DNA of 64,000 nt, from contig JAIXPL010000049.1 of NCBI GenBank assembly GCA_027486255.1, positions 38,284-102,283 of the forward strand, written 5' to 3'. Below the pieces are notes generated by a model, which saw only the letters and a list, made by a program, of their open reading frames with translations, had not been told where the DNA came from and searched no databases. Shown in pieces: positions 9,451 through 17,335 of the stretch (position 1 is the stretch's first letter; every line of letters starts with the position of its first letter). Position numbers and translations under genes: made by a program. This DNA is from Comamonadaceae bacterium. GTDB lineage: Bacteria > Pseudomonadota > Gammaproteobacteria > Burkholderiales > Burkholderiaceae_C.

Positions 9451-9458
9451 GATAAAAA

Positions 9459-9473
9459 ACACTTTTAAAGTGT
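9459..9473. promoter_or_regulatory. Perfect 7-bp inverted repeat ACACTTT-T-AAAGTGT
   Basis: It sits just upstream of the -24 element of the activator promoter. On the minus strand it is followed by a T-run (AAAGTGTTTTTTATC), so it could be an AT-rich terminator for the Cys4 gene at 9521 or an operator for the activator. The sequence alone does not decide between these. Confidence 0.4.
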
Positions 9474-9520
9474 CTTTTCAGTCGATAAAACACACCAAAT
9501 GTATTGTTTTACGGGGTATT

Positions 9521-9880
9521 TCATCCAGGCCGACGAAAAGTCGACAGGCGCCGCAGGTCAGCGCGTTCGAGCACAGGCTCTTCCAACTCGGGAGCCTGGC
9601 GACCAGGGTGGGGAATGAAGGCGTCCGATGAGGAGGCGCTCACATGGGGCGCAGGGGAGGCATGCACGGCACGGCCCGACAGGGCGGAAGTACCTTCTTT
9701 GGCCGAGAAACCGGCGCAAAACAGGCCATCGGCGCGCAGCACCTCAATGGCAGGCAAATTCCTGGACTTGAAGCCCATCAGGCGGCAGGTGTAGGGCAGC
9801 TGCGGATCCCAGCTCACGGCCAAGTGCCGGCACTGGAAGCAGTTGGGCCCGGCCACGCGTGCGGGAGCCGATTCAGGCAT
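9521..9880 (-). CDS. Small Cys4 (probable zinc-binding) protein of unknown function
   Basis: A 119-aa protein with a compact cysteine cluster: CFQC, then a Cys in YTCRLMGFKS after 14 residues, then a Cys in GLFCAGF after 22 more. This resembles small conserved proteins of the form CxxC...CxxMGFKS...C found near flagellar genes in several proteobacteria. I do not know a demonstrated function. The C-terminal half is low-complexity (Ser/Ala/Pro). It lies 59 bp downstream of flagellin 1 on the same strand and probably shares its transcript. Confidence 0.65.
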   Translation of the reverse strand: MPESAPARVAGPNCFQCRHLAVSWDPQLPYTCRLMGFKSRNLPAIEVLRADGLFCAGFSAKEGTSALSGRAVHASPAPHVSASSSDAFIPHPGRQAPELEEPVLERADLRRLSTFRRPG

Positions 9881-9939
9881 GGCAACCAGGGCCAGGCGAG
9901 AAATTGAAGCCGTTCAGGCGAGAGAAGGCGCTGCCTGCA

Positions 9940-10755
9940 TCACTGCAGGAGCTTCATCACCGTCTGCTGCGAGGTGTTGGCCTGGGCCAAGATCGCCGTG
10001 GCCGCCTGCTGAATGATCTGCGTGCGGGCCAGCTCGCTCGAGGCCTTGGCATAGTCCACATCCAAGATGCGGCTGCGGGAGGCCGAGGTGTTGACGGAAA
10101 TGTTGTTCAGGTTGTCCGCGGCGTAGGTCAGGCGGTTGATCTTGGCACCCAGGCCGCTGCGGAAGGTGTCCACGGCCGTCAGGGCCAGGTCGACCTGCGA
10201 GATGGCGTTGGCGGAGGTCACCGTGAGGGTGGCCGAGAGGGCTCCCGAGACGCCATCGAGCGTTTCAAGATCCCCAAAGGTGACAGTGATGGTCTGGCTC
10301 GCGTTGGCGCCAATCTGGTAGACGGCCGCCGTGGTGTCGCCATTCAGAATCTTGGTGCCGTTCCACTCGGTCATGTCGGTAATCCGGACCACCTCTGCCT
10401 GCAGTTCCTTGAACTCCAGCTGAAGGGCCGACTTGTCGGACGACACATAGGTGGCATTGGCCGCCTGCACCGAGAGCTCTCGCATGCGGTGCAGCATGTT
10501 GGTGATCTCGTTGGTGGCGCCCTCAGCCGTCTGAATCATGGAGATGGCGTCATTGGCATTGCGCACAGCTTGGTCGAGGCCGCGGATCTGCGCGGTCTGC
10601 CGGTTGCTAATCGCCAGGCCTGCGGCGTCGTCCTTGGCGGAATTGATCCGCTTGCCGGTCGACATCTGCTCCATGGTCTGGGTCAGCGTGCGGTTGTTCC
10701 GCGTCAGTGCGCTCTGGGCAACCAGGGAGTTCAGGTTGGTATTGATGACGGTCAT
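9940..10755 (-). CDS. fliC: Flagellin 1 (short, divergent paralogue)
   Basis: A 271-aa filament subunit. The N-terminal D0/D1 ([38 protein letters not shown]) and C-terminal D1/D0 ([21 protein letters not shown], ending VMKLLQ) are intact. The central part is only ~100 residues, so D2/D3 are essentially absent. It is clearly different from the two near-twin flagellins at 37349 and 38663. It follows a helical-repeat gene by 49 bp, behind a sigma-54 promoter, unlike the other two, which have sigma-28 promoters. A short hairpin (GGCAAGGCTTTGCC) lies between it and the preceding gene. The reduced size and adjacent glycosylation genes suggest a glycosylated surface. Confidence 0.96.
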   Translation of the reverse strand: MTVINTNLNSLVAQSALTRNNRTLTQTMEQMSTGKRINSAKDDAAGLAISNRQTAQIRGLDQAVRNANDAISMIQTAEGATNEITNMLHRMRELSVQAANATYVSSDKSALQLEFKELQAEVVRITDMTEWNGTKILNGDTTAAVYQIGANASQTITVTFGDLETLDGVSGALSATLTVTSANAISQVDLALTAVDTFRSGLGAKINRLTYAADNLNNISVNTSASRSRILDVDYAKASSELARTQIIQQAATAILAQANTSQQTVMKLLQ

Positions 10756-10804
10756 GATTTCTCCAATTCAGTCTGGCGCGGCAAAGCCTTGCCGCTGGCA
10801 GGCG

Positions 10805-11284
10805 TCAGTTCGTGTGAGCCCGGGCCTCGGTTTCCACGGGAATGGATTCCAGCAATTCGGCCAATTCGGCAAATTCCTGGGCCAGGCCCACATGCTGGGG
10901 ATGCTTGTCCAGGCCACGCTGAGCGGTCCGGTAAGCGGCGTAAAAAGCTGAGCGGCAACGCATGACGCGCACCAGGTGGAAGAAGCTCTCCCCCGTGGCG
11001 GCCTTGCCCTGCAGTTCAATCAGGCGTTCCAGACACTCCTGAGCCTGCGCCCAGTCCTGGTTGATTTCAGCCAGCAGCGCACCGATGGCCAGAATGTCTT
11101 CACTGGTGGGGTACAGACCCATGCCAGCAGCCACCAGGGCATCGGCAATATCCAGCCGGTCGCGGCCCACCCAGTAGGCAATGGCTTCGCGGATCTGGGC
11201 GGCACTGTAGGCAGAAGCCTGCTCGGCCGAACACACCTGTTCGTACGGGCTGGCGGAAGCCATGGTTGGCGTGGCTTGTGACAT
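10805..11284 (-). CDS. TPR-like helical protein, possible flagellin-operon chaperone (function unknown)
   Basis: A 159-aa soluble protein made of paired amphipathic helices (YSAAQIREAIAYWVGRDRL; PTSEDILAIGALLAEINQDWAQAQECLERLIEL; HVGLAQEFAELAELLE) with TPR-like spacing, reminiscent of type III secretion class II chaperones such as the LcrH/SycD group. I start it at the second ATG (11284) because GAGGAG lies 7 bases upstream of it, but only 1 base from the first ATG. It is the first gene after a near-perfect sigma-54 promoter and lies 49 bp before flagellin 1. A role in handling that flagellin is inference. Confidence 0.65.
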   Translation of the reverse strand: MSQATPTMASASPYEQVCSAEQASAYSAAQIREAIAYWVGRDRLDIADALVAAGMGLYPTSEDILAIGALLAEINQDWAQAQECLERLIELQGKAATGESFFHLVRVMRCRSAFYAAYRTAQRGLDKHPQHVGLAQEFAELAELLESIPVETEARAHTN

Positions 11285-11603
11285 CGACATACTCCTCAAA
11301 TGGTTCGGTCAAGTGGCTGGCAATTCGTTGCCGCCGGGTTACGGATGTTCGACATTAGCAACCTCCGTGCCAGGACGAGATGTCGGAAAAACATACGCCC
11401 TGTCTCCAACAAGGCAAAAAGCCTGCCAGAGGGCCTGACAGGGGCCCCATCGAGGGAAAAGATGAAGGTGCTTGCGTGGGAATGCCTCAAAGAGGCAGAG
11501 CACGCACCGCAAAACAAGGGAAAACCCTTTATTGCGCAGGCCATGAGGCCACCCCCCCGGCCCTCAAAGCAGGAGGGATGTACGCGTTAGCGCGTGTCGG
11601 GAA
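11285..11603. other. Intergenic region of ~320 bp (leader, sigma-54 promoter, possible weak terminator)
   Basis: No convincing gene is seen. The right-hand part of this operon's control region (11356-11373) is the sigma-54 promoter for the helical-protein/flagellin 1 operon. At about 11509-11535 the minus strand reads AAAGGGTTTTCCCTTGTTTT, a weak hairpin plus T-run that may end the SDR transcript at 11604. The 96-aa plus-strand ORF across this stretch has no recognisable content. Confidence 0.5.
11356..11373 (-). promoter_or_regulatory. Sigma-54 promoter, helical protein-flagellin 1 operon
   Basis: The minus strand reads CTGGCACGGAGGTTGCTA, matching the consensus TGGCACGN4TTGCW at every specified position, with GG-N10-GC spacing. 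It lies about 75 bases upstream of the ATG at 11284, leaving room for a leader. Confidence 0.9.
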
Positions 11604-12362
11604 TCAACCAGCGGAGAAACCGCCATCGACCGGCAACACCGTGCCGGTAATCCATCGAGCGTCTTCGCTCAGTAGGAAGGCCACGGCAGCCGCCACGTCT
11701 TCTGGTCGGCCCAGCCCAAGAGGATGCTGGGCGCGCAGGGCCTCTGTCTGGGCCTCACCAAGCATGGCGAACTGCTCGCGGGCACGGCGGCCCTCCACCA
11801 CGGCCGGCGCCACAAAATTCACCCGGATGCCTTTGGGTGCGAGTTCCAGCGCCATGGATTGGGTCGCCGAGGCCAGGGCTGCCTTGGAGGCGGCATAAAG
11901 CGTGCGGCCCTTCAGGCCCATCAAGGCTGCCGTCGAACCGATGAACACCAGGCCGGCACCCGGCCGGGCCACCTTGGCATGGCTCATGGCCCGCCCCAGC
12001 ATCACGGCCGCAGCGAAATTCAGACCCATGTACTGATCGACCTGGCGCGCCGAAGCGGTCTTCAGAGGCGAATAGCCTTGAAAGCTGGCCGAATGAACCA
12101 CCCCATCAAACGGGGCGGCCTGAGCCAAGGCCTGGAGTTGGGGAACGATGTCGTCGGTCTGGTACAGATCAAACGGGGCCAGTTCATGCCCTTGCCCCGC
12201 CAGGGTCTGGCGCGTGGCCTCCAACATCTCTGGTCGGCGCCCCATGAGCACGAGCTGAGCCCCCTCCCCGGCCAGGCGCTGGCAAATTGCCAGGCCGATG
12301 TCGGAATCGTGGGAGGCCCCGGTGACGAGGTAGCGCCGCCCGGCAAGTCGGGGCGCCGTCAT
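11604..12362 (-). CDS. Short-chain dehydrogenase/reductase, FabG-like (SDR 1)
   Basis: A 252-aa Rossmann-fold reductase. The cofactor loop is the unusual TGASHDSDIGLAI in place of TGxxxGIG. The active-site segment is FIGSTAALMGLKGRTLYAASK (Ser...Tyr-x3-Lys), and the C-terminus ends GTVLPVDGG as in 3-oxoacyl-ACP reductases. It overlaps the stop of the KAS III gene by 4 bp (ATGA), so the two are translationally coupled. The pairing suggests reduction of the 3-oxoacyl product of that synthase to a 3-hydroxyacyl chain. The exact substrate is not deducible. Confidence 0.85.
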   Translation of the reverse strand: MTAPRLAGRRYLVTGASHDSDIGLAICQRLAGEGAQLVLMGRRPEMLEATRQTLAGQGHELAPFDLYQTDDIVPQLQALAQAAPFDGVVHSASFQGYSPLKTASARQVDQYMGLNFAAAVMLGRAMSHAKVARPGAGLVFIGSTAALMGLKGRTLYAASKAALASATQSMALELAPKGIRVNFVAPAVVEGRRAREQFAMLGEAQTEALRAQHPLGLGRPEDVAAAVAFLLSEDARWITGTVLPVDGGFSAG

Positions 12363-13450
12363 TTGAGCTCCAAGGGGGCAAAGTCGTCAGCAATCTCGAC
12401 GATGCGCGGCGGCACGATGGGGCCCACGTCGGCCACCAGGGCACCCCAGGACCAGCCCACGCCAAAACCGGCCAAGAACATTTTGCGGGTTCCGGTGCTC
12501 AGTTCGCCGGACAGGCGGTGGCATATTGCCAGGGGCACCGAGGCCGAACTGGTGTTGCCAAAGTCGTGCATGTCGATCAGGTACTTCTCAGGCGGAATCG
12601 ACGCCTTCTTGCGCAGGTGCTCCAGGATGAACTTGTTGGCCTGGTGCATGACAAAGTGGTCCACCTGGTCCAGGGCCAGACCAGCCGTCTCCAGGGTCTC
12701 GCGCACCAGGCGCGGCACCACCTTCAGGGTGAAGGCAAAGACCGCTGCGCCATCGAGCTTGAGCCGGGCGTCCTTGAACAGCTGCTGGCGCTCTTCTTCA
12801 GGCCAGGGCTGGTCTTCGGGAATCGTGGGCACCCGGCGGCCGCCGGCCTTGACCAGGATGTGCGAGGCGCCGCTGCCATCGCTGCCCACATCGAACACCA
12901 TGGGGCCAGCACCCTCGGCCTTCTCAAAGGCCACGGCCACGCCGGCATCGCCGAACAGCGGCAGCGTGGAACGGTCACCCGGCACCAGGTGGCGGGTGCT
13001 GGTGTCGCCACACAGCACCAGGGCGCGGCGGCCATTGGAGGCGGCCAGCAGCGTGGACGCCAGCCAGGCCCCATAAATAAAGCCCGAACAACCCAGAGAA
13101 ACGTCAAATACAGCCGCCGTCTCGGCCATGCCCAGACGCCGCTGCAGCACGCAGGCGGTGGCAGGCAGGGGGTAGTCGGCGTCCTGTGAGACAAAAATCA
13201 GGATGTCCACGTCCGCGCCCTGCCAGCCCAAGTCGGACAACAGCGCCTCGGTGGCAGCCAGGCACATGTCCGAGGCGCAGAGGTGATGCGGCAAGACCCG
13301 TCGCGAATGAACGCCGGTGCCGTCCAGAAGCTTTTGCGCCTCCTCCGGCGTGAACATTCCCGGCTCCTCGATGAAGGAATGCCGGTGCGGAGGCACTGCG
13401 GCACACATGCCTGCGATCCGAACGCCCTGGATGGTGGATTTCATGCGCAA
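12359..13450 (-). CDS. 3-oxoacyl-ACP synthase III (KAS III) family enzyme 1
   Basis: A 363-aa FabH-like condensing enzyme. The Cys-His-Asn triad is visible in order: DVSLGCSGFIYG, VMHQANKFILEHL and DFGNTSSASVP. It ends with the FGVGWSWGA loop typical of the family. FabH enzymes join an acyl-CoA starter to malonyl-ACP. A second, different KAS III is encoded divergently at 13552. Location in a pseudaminic acid/Maf island, not a fab operon, argues for a dedicated role in making a short acyl substituent for a glycan, as in the flagellin glycosylation islands of some Pseudomonas. The start could be Met 1 or Met 3. Confidence 0.88.
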   Translation of the reverse strand: MRMKSTIQGVRIAGMCAAVPPHRHSFIEEPGMFTPEEAQKLLDGTGVHSRRVLPHHLCASDMCLAATEALLSDLGWQGADVDILIFVSQDADYPLPATACVLQRRLGMAETAAVFDVSLGCSGFIYGAWLASTLLAASNGRRALVLCGDTSTRHLVPGDRSTLPLFGDAGVAVAFEKAEGAGPMVFDVGSDGSGASHILVKAGGRRVPTIPEDQPWPEEERQQLFKDARLKLDGAAVFAFTLKVVPRLVRETLETAGLALDQVDHFVMHQANKFILEHLRKKASIPPEKYLIDMHDFGNTSSASVPLAICHRLSGELSTGTRKMFLAGFGVGWSWGALVADVGPIVPPRIVEIADDFAPLELK

Positions 13451-13498
13451 ACTCCGAGTTGCATGTAAATAGAAGACTCAAAAACACATGCGGTATTC

Positions 13499-13516
13499 TT
13501 GCAGCGTCTCGGCCGG
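13499..13516 (-). promoter_or_regulatory. Possible sigma-54 promoter for KAS III 1 and SDR 1
   Basis: The minus strand has CGGCCGAGACGCTGCA: GG and GC are 10 bases apart and the -12 box TGCA fits, but the -24 box is weak (CGGCCG in place of TGGCAC). The region is GC-rich, so chance matches are likely. Confidence 0.3.
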
Positions 13517-13551
13517 GCCCAGCCCCGCCCCACCCTCCACAAGTTGACCCC

Positions 13552-14598
13552 ATGAAATGCCAACCCCTTGCCATCCGAGGCGTGGTCTGTGCGGTGCCCC
13601 AGGCGCAGCAAGGCCTGCAGGATCTGGCACGCTGGATGGATGCGGCCGAAGCCGAAAAAATTGCCAAGGCTACCGGCATCCGGCAACGCCGCATCGCCCC
13701 TGAGGGGCAAACCGTGGCCGACTTGGCGGTGCTGGCCTGCCAGGAGCTGATGCAAGGCCTGGGCTGGCAGCCGCAGGACATCGGGCTGGTGCTCTTCGTC
13801 ACGCAAACGCCCGACTACCAACTGCCCTCCAACGCCCATGTGATGCACCGCGCGCTGGGCCTTGCAAGCGACTGCATCTGCCTGGAAACGGCCCTGGGCT
13901 GCTCGGGCTATGTGCATGGCCTGTGGCAAGCCGGGCAACTGATGGCCGGCCTGCCCCGCAAGCGGGCGCTGCTCATCGTGGGCGACACCACGTCCACCAC
14001 CTTTGAGCCGCAGGACCGCTCTGTGGCGCCGCTCTTTGGCGATGCCGCTGCGGCCACCGCCCTGGAATGGGACGAGTCCTTGCCTGCGCCGCATGCCGTG
14101 CTGGGCAACGATGGCACCGGTGCGCCCTACCTGATTCAAAAGCAGGGCGGCGCCCGCTCCCCCGGCTCCATGCGCAGCCTTTTCATGGACGGCACGCAGG
14201 TGTTTGCATTCACCTTGCGCGAGGTGCCCCGCAACGTGCGCGCCACCCTGGCCGAGGCCGGCTGGGGCATCGATGAGGTGGACCATGTCGTGCTGCACCA
14301 GGCCAATGCCATGATGATGACCCAGCTGGCCCGCAAGATGGAGATTCCGCTGGCCAAGCTTCCCCTGGCGCTGGAGCAGTTCGGCAACACCTCCTCGGCC
14401 AGCATCCCCCTGTGCATGACCGAGACGCTGGCCGCCGAGCTCACCCAGCGGCCGCTCAAGCTGCTGCTGTCGGGCTTTGGCGTGGGCTGGTCCTGGGGCA
14501 GCGTGGCGCTCCAAACCCGTCCCTTGGCGGTGTGCAAAACCATTGAGGCGGCATCGGACTTTCACGGTGCGCGCATCCCTGGGCTGACTAGCAGCTGA
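13552..14598 (+). CDS. 3-oxoacyl-ACP synthase III (KAS III) family enzyme 2
   Basis: A 348-aa FabH-like enzyme with the catalytic triad in ETALGCSGYVHG, VVLHQANAMMM and QFGNTSSASIP, ending FGVGWSWGS. I start it at ATG 13552 (CCATGAAATGC), because the preceding 31 codons of the track ORF do not resemble the family and overlap the divergent gene's leader. It is the only plus-strand gene in this part of the island. It is divergent from KAS III 1 and convergent with SDR 2, whose stop it overlaps by 11 bp. Two distinct KAS III enzymes suggest two acyl products or two elongation steps. Confidence 0.88.
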   Translation: MKCQPLAIRGVVCAVPQAQQGLQDLARWMDAAEAEKIAKATGIRQRRIAPEGQTVADLAVLACQELMQGLGWQPQDIGLVLFVTQTPDYQLPSNAHVMHRALGLASDCICLETALGCSGYVHGLWQAGQLMAGLPRKRALLIVGDTTSTTFEPQDRSVAPLFGDAAAATALEWDESLPAPHAVLGNDGTGAPYLIQKQGGARSPGSMRSLFMDGTQVFAFTLREVPRNVRATLAEAGWGIDEVDHVVLHQANAMMMTQLARKMEIPLAKLPLALEQFGNTSSASIPLCMTETLAAELTQRPLKLLLSGFGVGWSWGSVALQTRPLAVCKTIEAASDFHGARIPGLTSS

Positions 14599-15322
14599 TT
14601 CCGCCATCGACCAGCAAGGTCTGGCCGGTGATGAAGCTGCCGCCCTCCGAGAGGAGGAAGTTCAGCAGCGGCACCACATCGTCGATGCGACCCAGGCGGC
14701 CCATGGGCGTGCGGCGCACGATCTGACCGCGCTTGCCCTCGTCCAGGGTGGACGACATGTCCGTGTCCAGGTAGCCGGGCGCGATCGAGTTGACCGCAAT
14801 GTGCCGGCTACCCAGCTCACGGGCGAGTGAACGTGTCAGGCCGTCCAGCGCTGCCTTGGTCGCCGCATAGGCTGACAGCCCGTTGTAGCCGCGCGAGCCG
14901 ATGATCGAACTGATGTTGAGGATGCGGCCGCCCTGGTTCTGGCGCAAAAGCACCCGCGCCACCGCCCGGGCGGCCTCGATGGCCGAGACCAGGTTGACCG
15001 AGACGAGTTGCTCCACATCCACCATGGGAAAAGTGGCCAGCACCCCTTCCTGCGCCACGCCTGCGTTATTCACCAGGGCCCACAGCCGCGCCTGCGGCCA
15101 ATGGGCCAGCGCCTTGCGCACAAAAGTCTCAGCCGCACCCCGCTCGCCCAGGTCCAGCCCCTGCCAGTGCAGGTGCTCCGGATGGCGGGCCAGCAAGGCT
15201 TCGAGCTGCGGCGACATGCTGCGGCTGCAGGTGGCCACGGCATAGCCCTGGGCCAGGCAAGCCTCTACAAACCCCAGCCCCAGCCCTCGCGCACCGCCCG
15301 TGATCAGCACCAGTTGCATCAC
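14588..15322 (-). CDS. Short-chain dehydrogenase/reductase, FabG-like (SDR 2)
   Basis: A 244-aa classical SDR: cofactor motif TGGARGLG, NNAG, the catalytic serine in NISSIIGS, the YAATK active site, and C-terminal TGQTLLVDGG. Among the three SDRs here it is closest in wording to true FabG (VNSIAPGYLDTDMS). It probably reduces a 3-oxoacyl-ACP to 3-hydroxyacyl-ACP. It is the last gene of the long minus-strand operon beginning at pseG and overlaps the upstream ligase stop by 4 bp (ATGA). Confidence 0.88.
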   Translation of the reverse strand: MMQLVLITGGARGLGLGFVEACLAQGYAVATCSRSMSPQLEALLARHPEHLHWQGLDLGERGAAETFVRKALAHWPQARLWALVNNAGVAQEGVLATFPMVDVEQLVSVNLVSAIEAARAVARVLLRQNQGGRILNISSIIGSRGYNGLSAYAATKAALDGLTRSLARELGSRHIAVNSIAPGYLDTDMSSTLDEGKRGQIVRRTPMGRLGRIDDVVPLLNFLLSEGGSFITGQTLLVDGGISC

Positions 15323-16467
15323 TGTCTCCTCTGTTTCTTGCCAGTGGCACCCAGGCTGAGCTGGTCCACATAATGAATTCGTCGCGGCCGCTCCACGGCC
15401 CGCAATTGCGCACCAAGCTCGGCCAACTGAAGCTGGGCGGCCGCCCGGTCCCGGGTCACCACCTCGGCTTCTACCAAGAAGCCCGTGACCGGGTTAGCCC
15501 GGCCGTACAGCCGGGCATCGGCCACCGCCGGCAGGGCCAGCACGCGGGCTTCGACCTGCTCCAGGTCCACCTTCTCACCGCCAATGTTCAAAAGCCCATC
15601 GGCCCGTCCCATGAAATGAACGCGCTCGCCTCGCATGTCCACCAAATCACCCGTGGCATGCCAGGGCGACACACCAGCCGCCGCGCGGGGCGAGCGCACG
15701 TGGAGCATGCCGTCCACGATCCGCAGGCCCACACCGCTGGTGCCCTGAGTCAGCCAAGCGGCCGGGAAACCGGCCAGGCCGTCTTTCACGCAAAACACGC
15801 TACCCGCCTCAGACGAGGCGTAAATGTGGCGAAGCTGGGCCTTGGGCCAGCGTTCTTGCAAGCGGCTGAGCAGGGCCTGGTCCACGGCCTCACCGCCCAG
15901 CACGATGTCCGTGAGGGACCAGTCGGCTTCCACGGGCAGCGCCATGAGGAACAAACGCCAGAACGACGGGGTGGCGCTGATGGCCTGCGGCTGCGTGCGC
16001 GCCGCCAGTTGCACCAAGCCGGACGCATCAAGGCACTGCCCTGCCACCAGTTCAGCGCCCGAAGCCATGGCATGCAGCAAGACCTGCAGGCCGGCGTAGG
16101 AATGGGGGGAATAGGTCAGCAGCCAGCGCTGCCCAGACCTTGGGCTGCCAGCGCGGGCCAGGAGCCGCTCCACGGTATGCCAGGTGCATTTGGGCGCCCC
16201 GGTGGTGCCCGAGGTGAGGATGCCGACGCGAAAGCCAGCCTCGGGCGCTGAAACGTCCAGGCCGGTGTGTCGGTCCAGCAGCACGGGCTGGCCATCACGG
16301 GCGCCGGCCAGCAAAGCTTGGATCACCTGAGCGGCATCCGTGCCGGGCCGCAGCATGGCCGCCTGGGGGGCAGGTGTCAGATCGGCCAACTCGGCAGCGT
16401 CTTGCCGCTTGCCCTCGTGAAGAACAAAGGCAGGATGCAGGGCCAGTTCGCCGGGGGTAGAAGGCAT
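15319..16467 (-). CDS. AMP-dependent acyl ligase (acyl-CoA synthetase/acyl-ACP ligase family)
   Basis: A 382-aa adenylate-forming enzyme. It has the AMP-binding P-loop LTSGTTGAPK, an SSEAGS segment, the hinge region ATGDLVD...FMGRADGLLNIGGEKVDLEQVE and the C-terminal catalytic lysine in GATGKKQRR. It is shorter than typical acyl-CoA ligases (~500 aa), mainly at the N-terminus. It is immediately downstream of a dedicated ACP gene, so it may load an organic acid onto that ACP. Start chosen at ATG 16467 (MPSTPGELALHPAF), which clears the ACP stop; the track's ATG at 16518 would overlap it. Confidence 0.82.
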   Translation of the reverse strand: MPSTPGELALHPAFVLHEGKRQDAAELADLTPAPQAAMLRPGTDAAQVIQALLAGARDGQPVLLDRHTGLDVSAPEAGFRVGILTSGTTGAPKCTWHTVERLLARAGSPRSGQRWLLTYSPHSYAGLQVLLHAMASGAELVAGQCLDASGLVQLAARTQPQAISATPSFWRLFLMALPVEADWSLTDIVLGGEAVDQALLSRLQERWPKAQLRHIYASSEAGSVFCVKDGLAGFPAAWLTQGTSGVGLRIVDGMLHVRSPRAAAGVSPWHATGDLVDMRGERVHFMGRADGLLNIGGEKVDLEQVEARVLALPAVADARLYGRANPVTGFLVEAEVVTRDRAAAQLQLAELGAQLRAVERPRRIHYVDQLSLGATGKKQRRQ

Positions 16468-16489
16468 AGGGCGGCTCAGGCGGGCACCT

Positions 16490-16729
16490 TCAGGCCGCAA
16501 ACAGGCGGGCCAATTCACCCACGGTGCGGAACTCGCGAAAACCTTCGCGGAAGGGTTGTTTGCCGGTGAGCTCTTCCAGGGTCACCACCAGGGTGGCCAG
16601 GTCCAGGGAGTCGATGTCCAGCTCGCCCCCCAGGAAGAGGGTATGGTCATTCAGGGCAGGCAGCGCTGCGCCCTTGCCCGCCAGGAGCGCGTGAACTTGC
16701 GCATGAATCAAAGCTGTGGTGTCTTGCAT
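16490..16729 (-). CDS. Acyl carrier protein 1
   Basis: A 79-aa acidic protein with the phosphopantetheine attachment motif ELDIDSLDLATLV (Ser in DSL) and helical flanks typical of ACPs. It lies 13 bp after the acetyltransferase gene and 22 bp before the AMP-dependent ligase, which is its likely loading partner. It is distinct from ACP 2 at 18113, so the island encodes two carriers. The sequence does not show which acyl chain is carried. Confidence 0.85.
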   Translation of the reverse strand: MQDTTALIHAQVHALLAGKGAALPALNDHTLFLGGELDIDSLDLATLVVTLEELTGKQPFREGFREFRTVGELARLFAA

Positions 16730-16741
16730 GGTGAAAAGGCT

Positions 16742-17335
16742 TTATTCCATCGGCCAGTCTTCGAAGGCGGCACGGGTCTGCTCAAGCGAAAAAAGGCGTC
16801 GATGCCCGGCCCATTCGGAGGCGAGCAATTCAAAAACATGCACGTCGTAGAAATGACCGTGCTTGAACACATGGTCCTGGTAGGTGCCGACCTGGCGAAA
16901 GCGCAGGACCTGCTGGATTTTGACGTTGCGCTCGTTGCCAGCCATGAAGCTGTTGACCACTTTGTGGCAGCCAAGCCGGTGAAAGCAGTAATCCATGATG
17001 AAGGTGTGCAGCAGCCCCGAATAGGCGCGCCTGTCCTCCGGGGCATAGATGTAGTTGCCCGTGCTGCAGCGCAGGTGCCGACGGTCGATGTCGGCAAAGC
17101 TGAGGTAGCCCACTTCACGGTCACGGGCCATGATGATGTAGTGGCAAAAGTCCTCGCGCGTGGCGCAGCGCTCGATCCACGCGCGCTGCTCCTCCACGCC
17201 GTGCGACACATCGGTGTACATGTAGCGCGTGATGTCATCGTCCTGGCGCCAGCGCAAGGTGAGCGCCGCGTCTTCAGGCCGCACGCAGCGAAACCACACA
17301 GGGGTGTTCACGTGCTCGGGCTGCTCAACGGGCAA
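16742..17335 (-). CDS. GNAT-family N-acyltransferase, PseH-like candidate
   Basis: A 197-aa GNAT-fold protein. The N-terminal segment LRWRQDDDITRYMYTDVSHGVEEQRAWIER resembles PseH and related nucleotide-sugar N-acetyltransferases (RxMYT after an acidic WR segment). YIIMARDREVGYLSFADID and the tail NERNVKIQQVLRFRQVGTYQDHVF follow the GNAT core. PseH acetylates the 4-amino group of the UDP-altrosamine made by PseC. No other PseH candidate is in the window, and the gene is in the pseG/pseI operon. Being flanked by two ACP genes, it might use acyl-ACP instead of acetyl-CoA; that is inference. Confidence 0.72.
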   Translation of the reverse strand: MPVEQPEHVNTPVWFRCVRPEDAALTLRWRQDDDITRYMYTDVSHGVEEQRAWIERCATREDFCHYIIMARDREVGYLSFADIDRRHLRCSTGNYIYAPEDRRAYSGLLHTFIMDYCFHRLGCHKVVNSFMAGNERNVKIQQVLRFRQVGTYQDHVFKHGHFYDVHVFELLASEWAGHRRLFSLEQTRAAFEDWPME

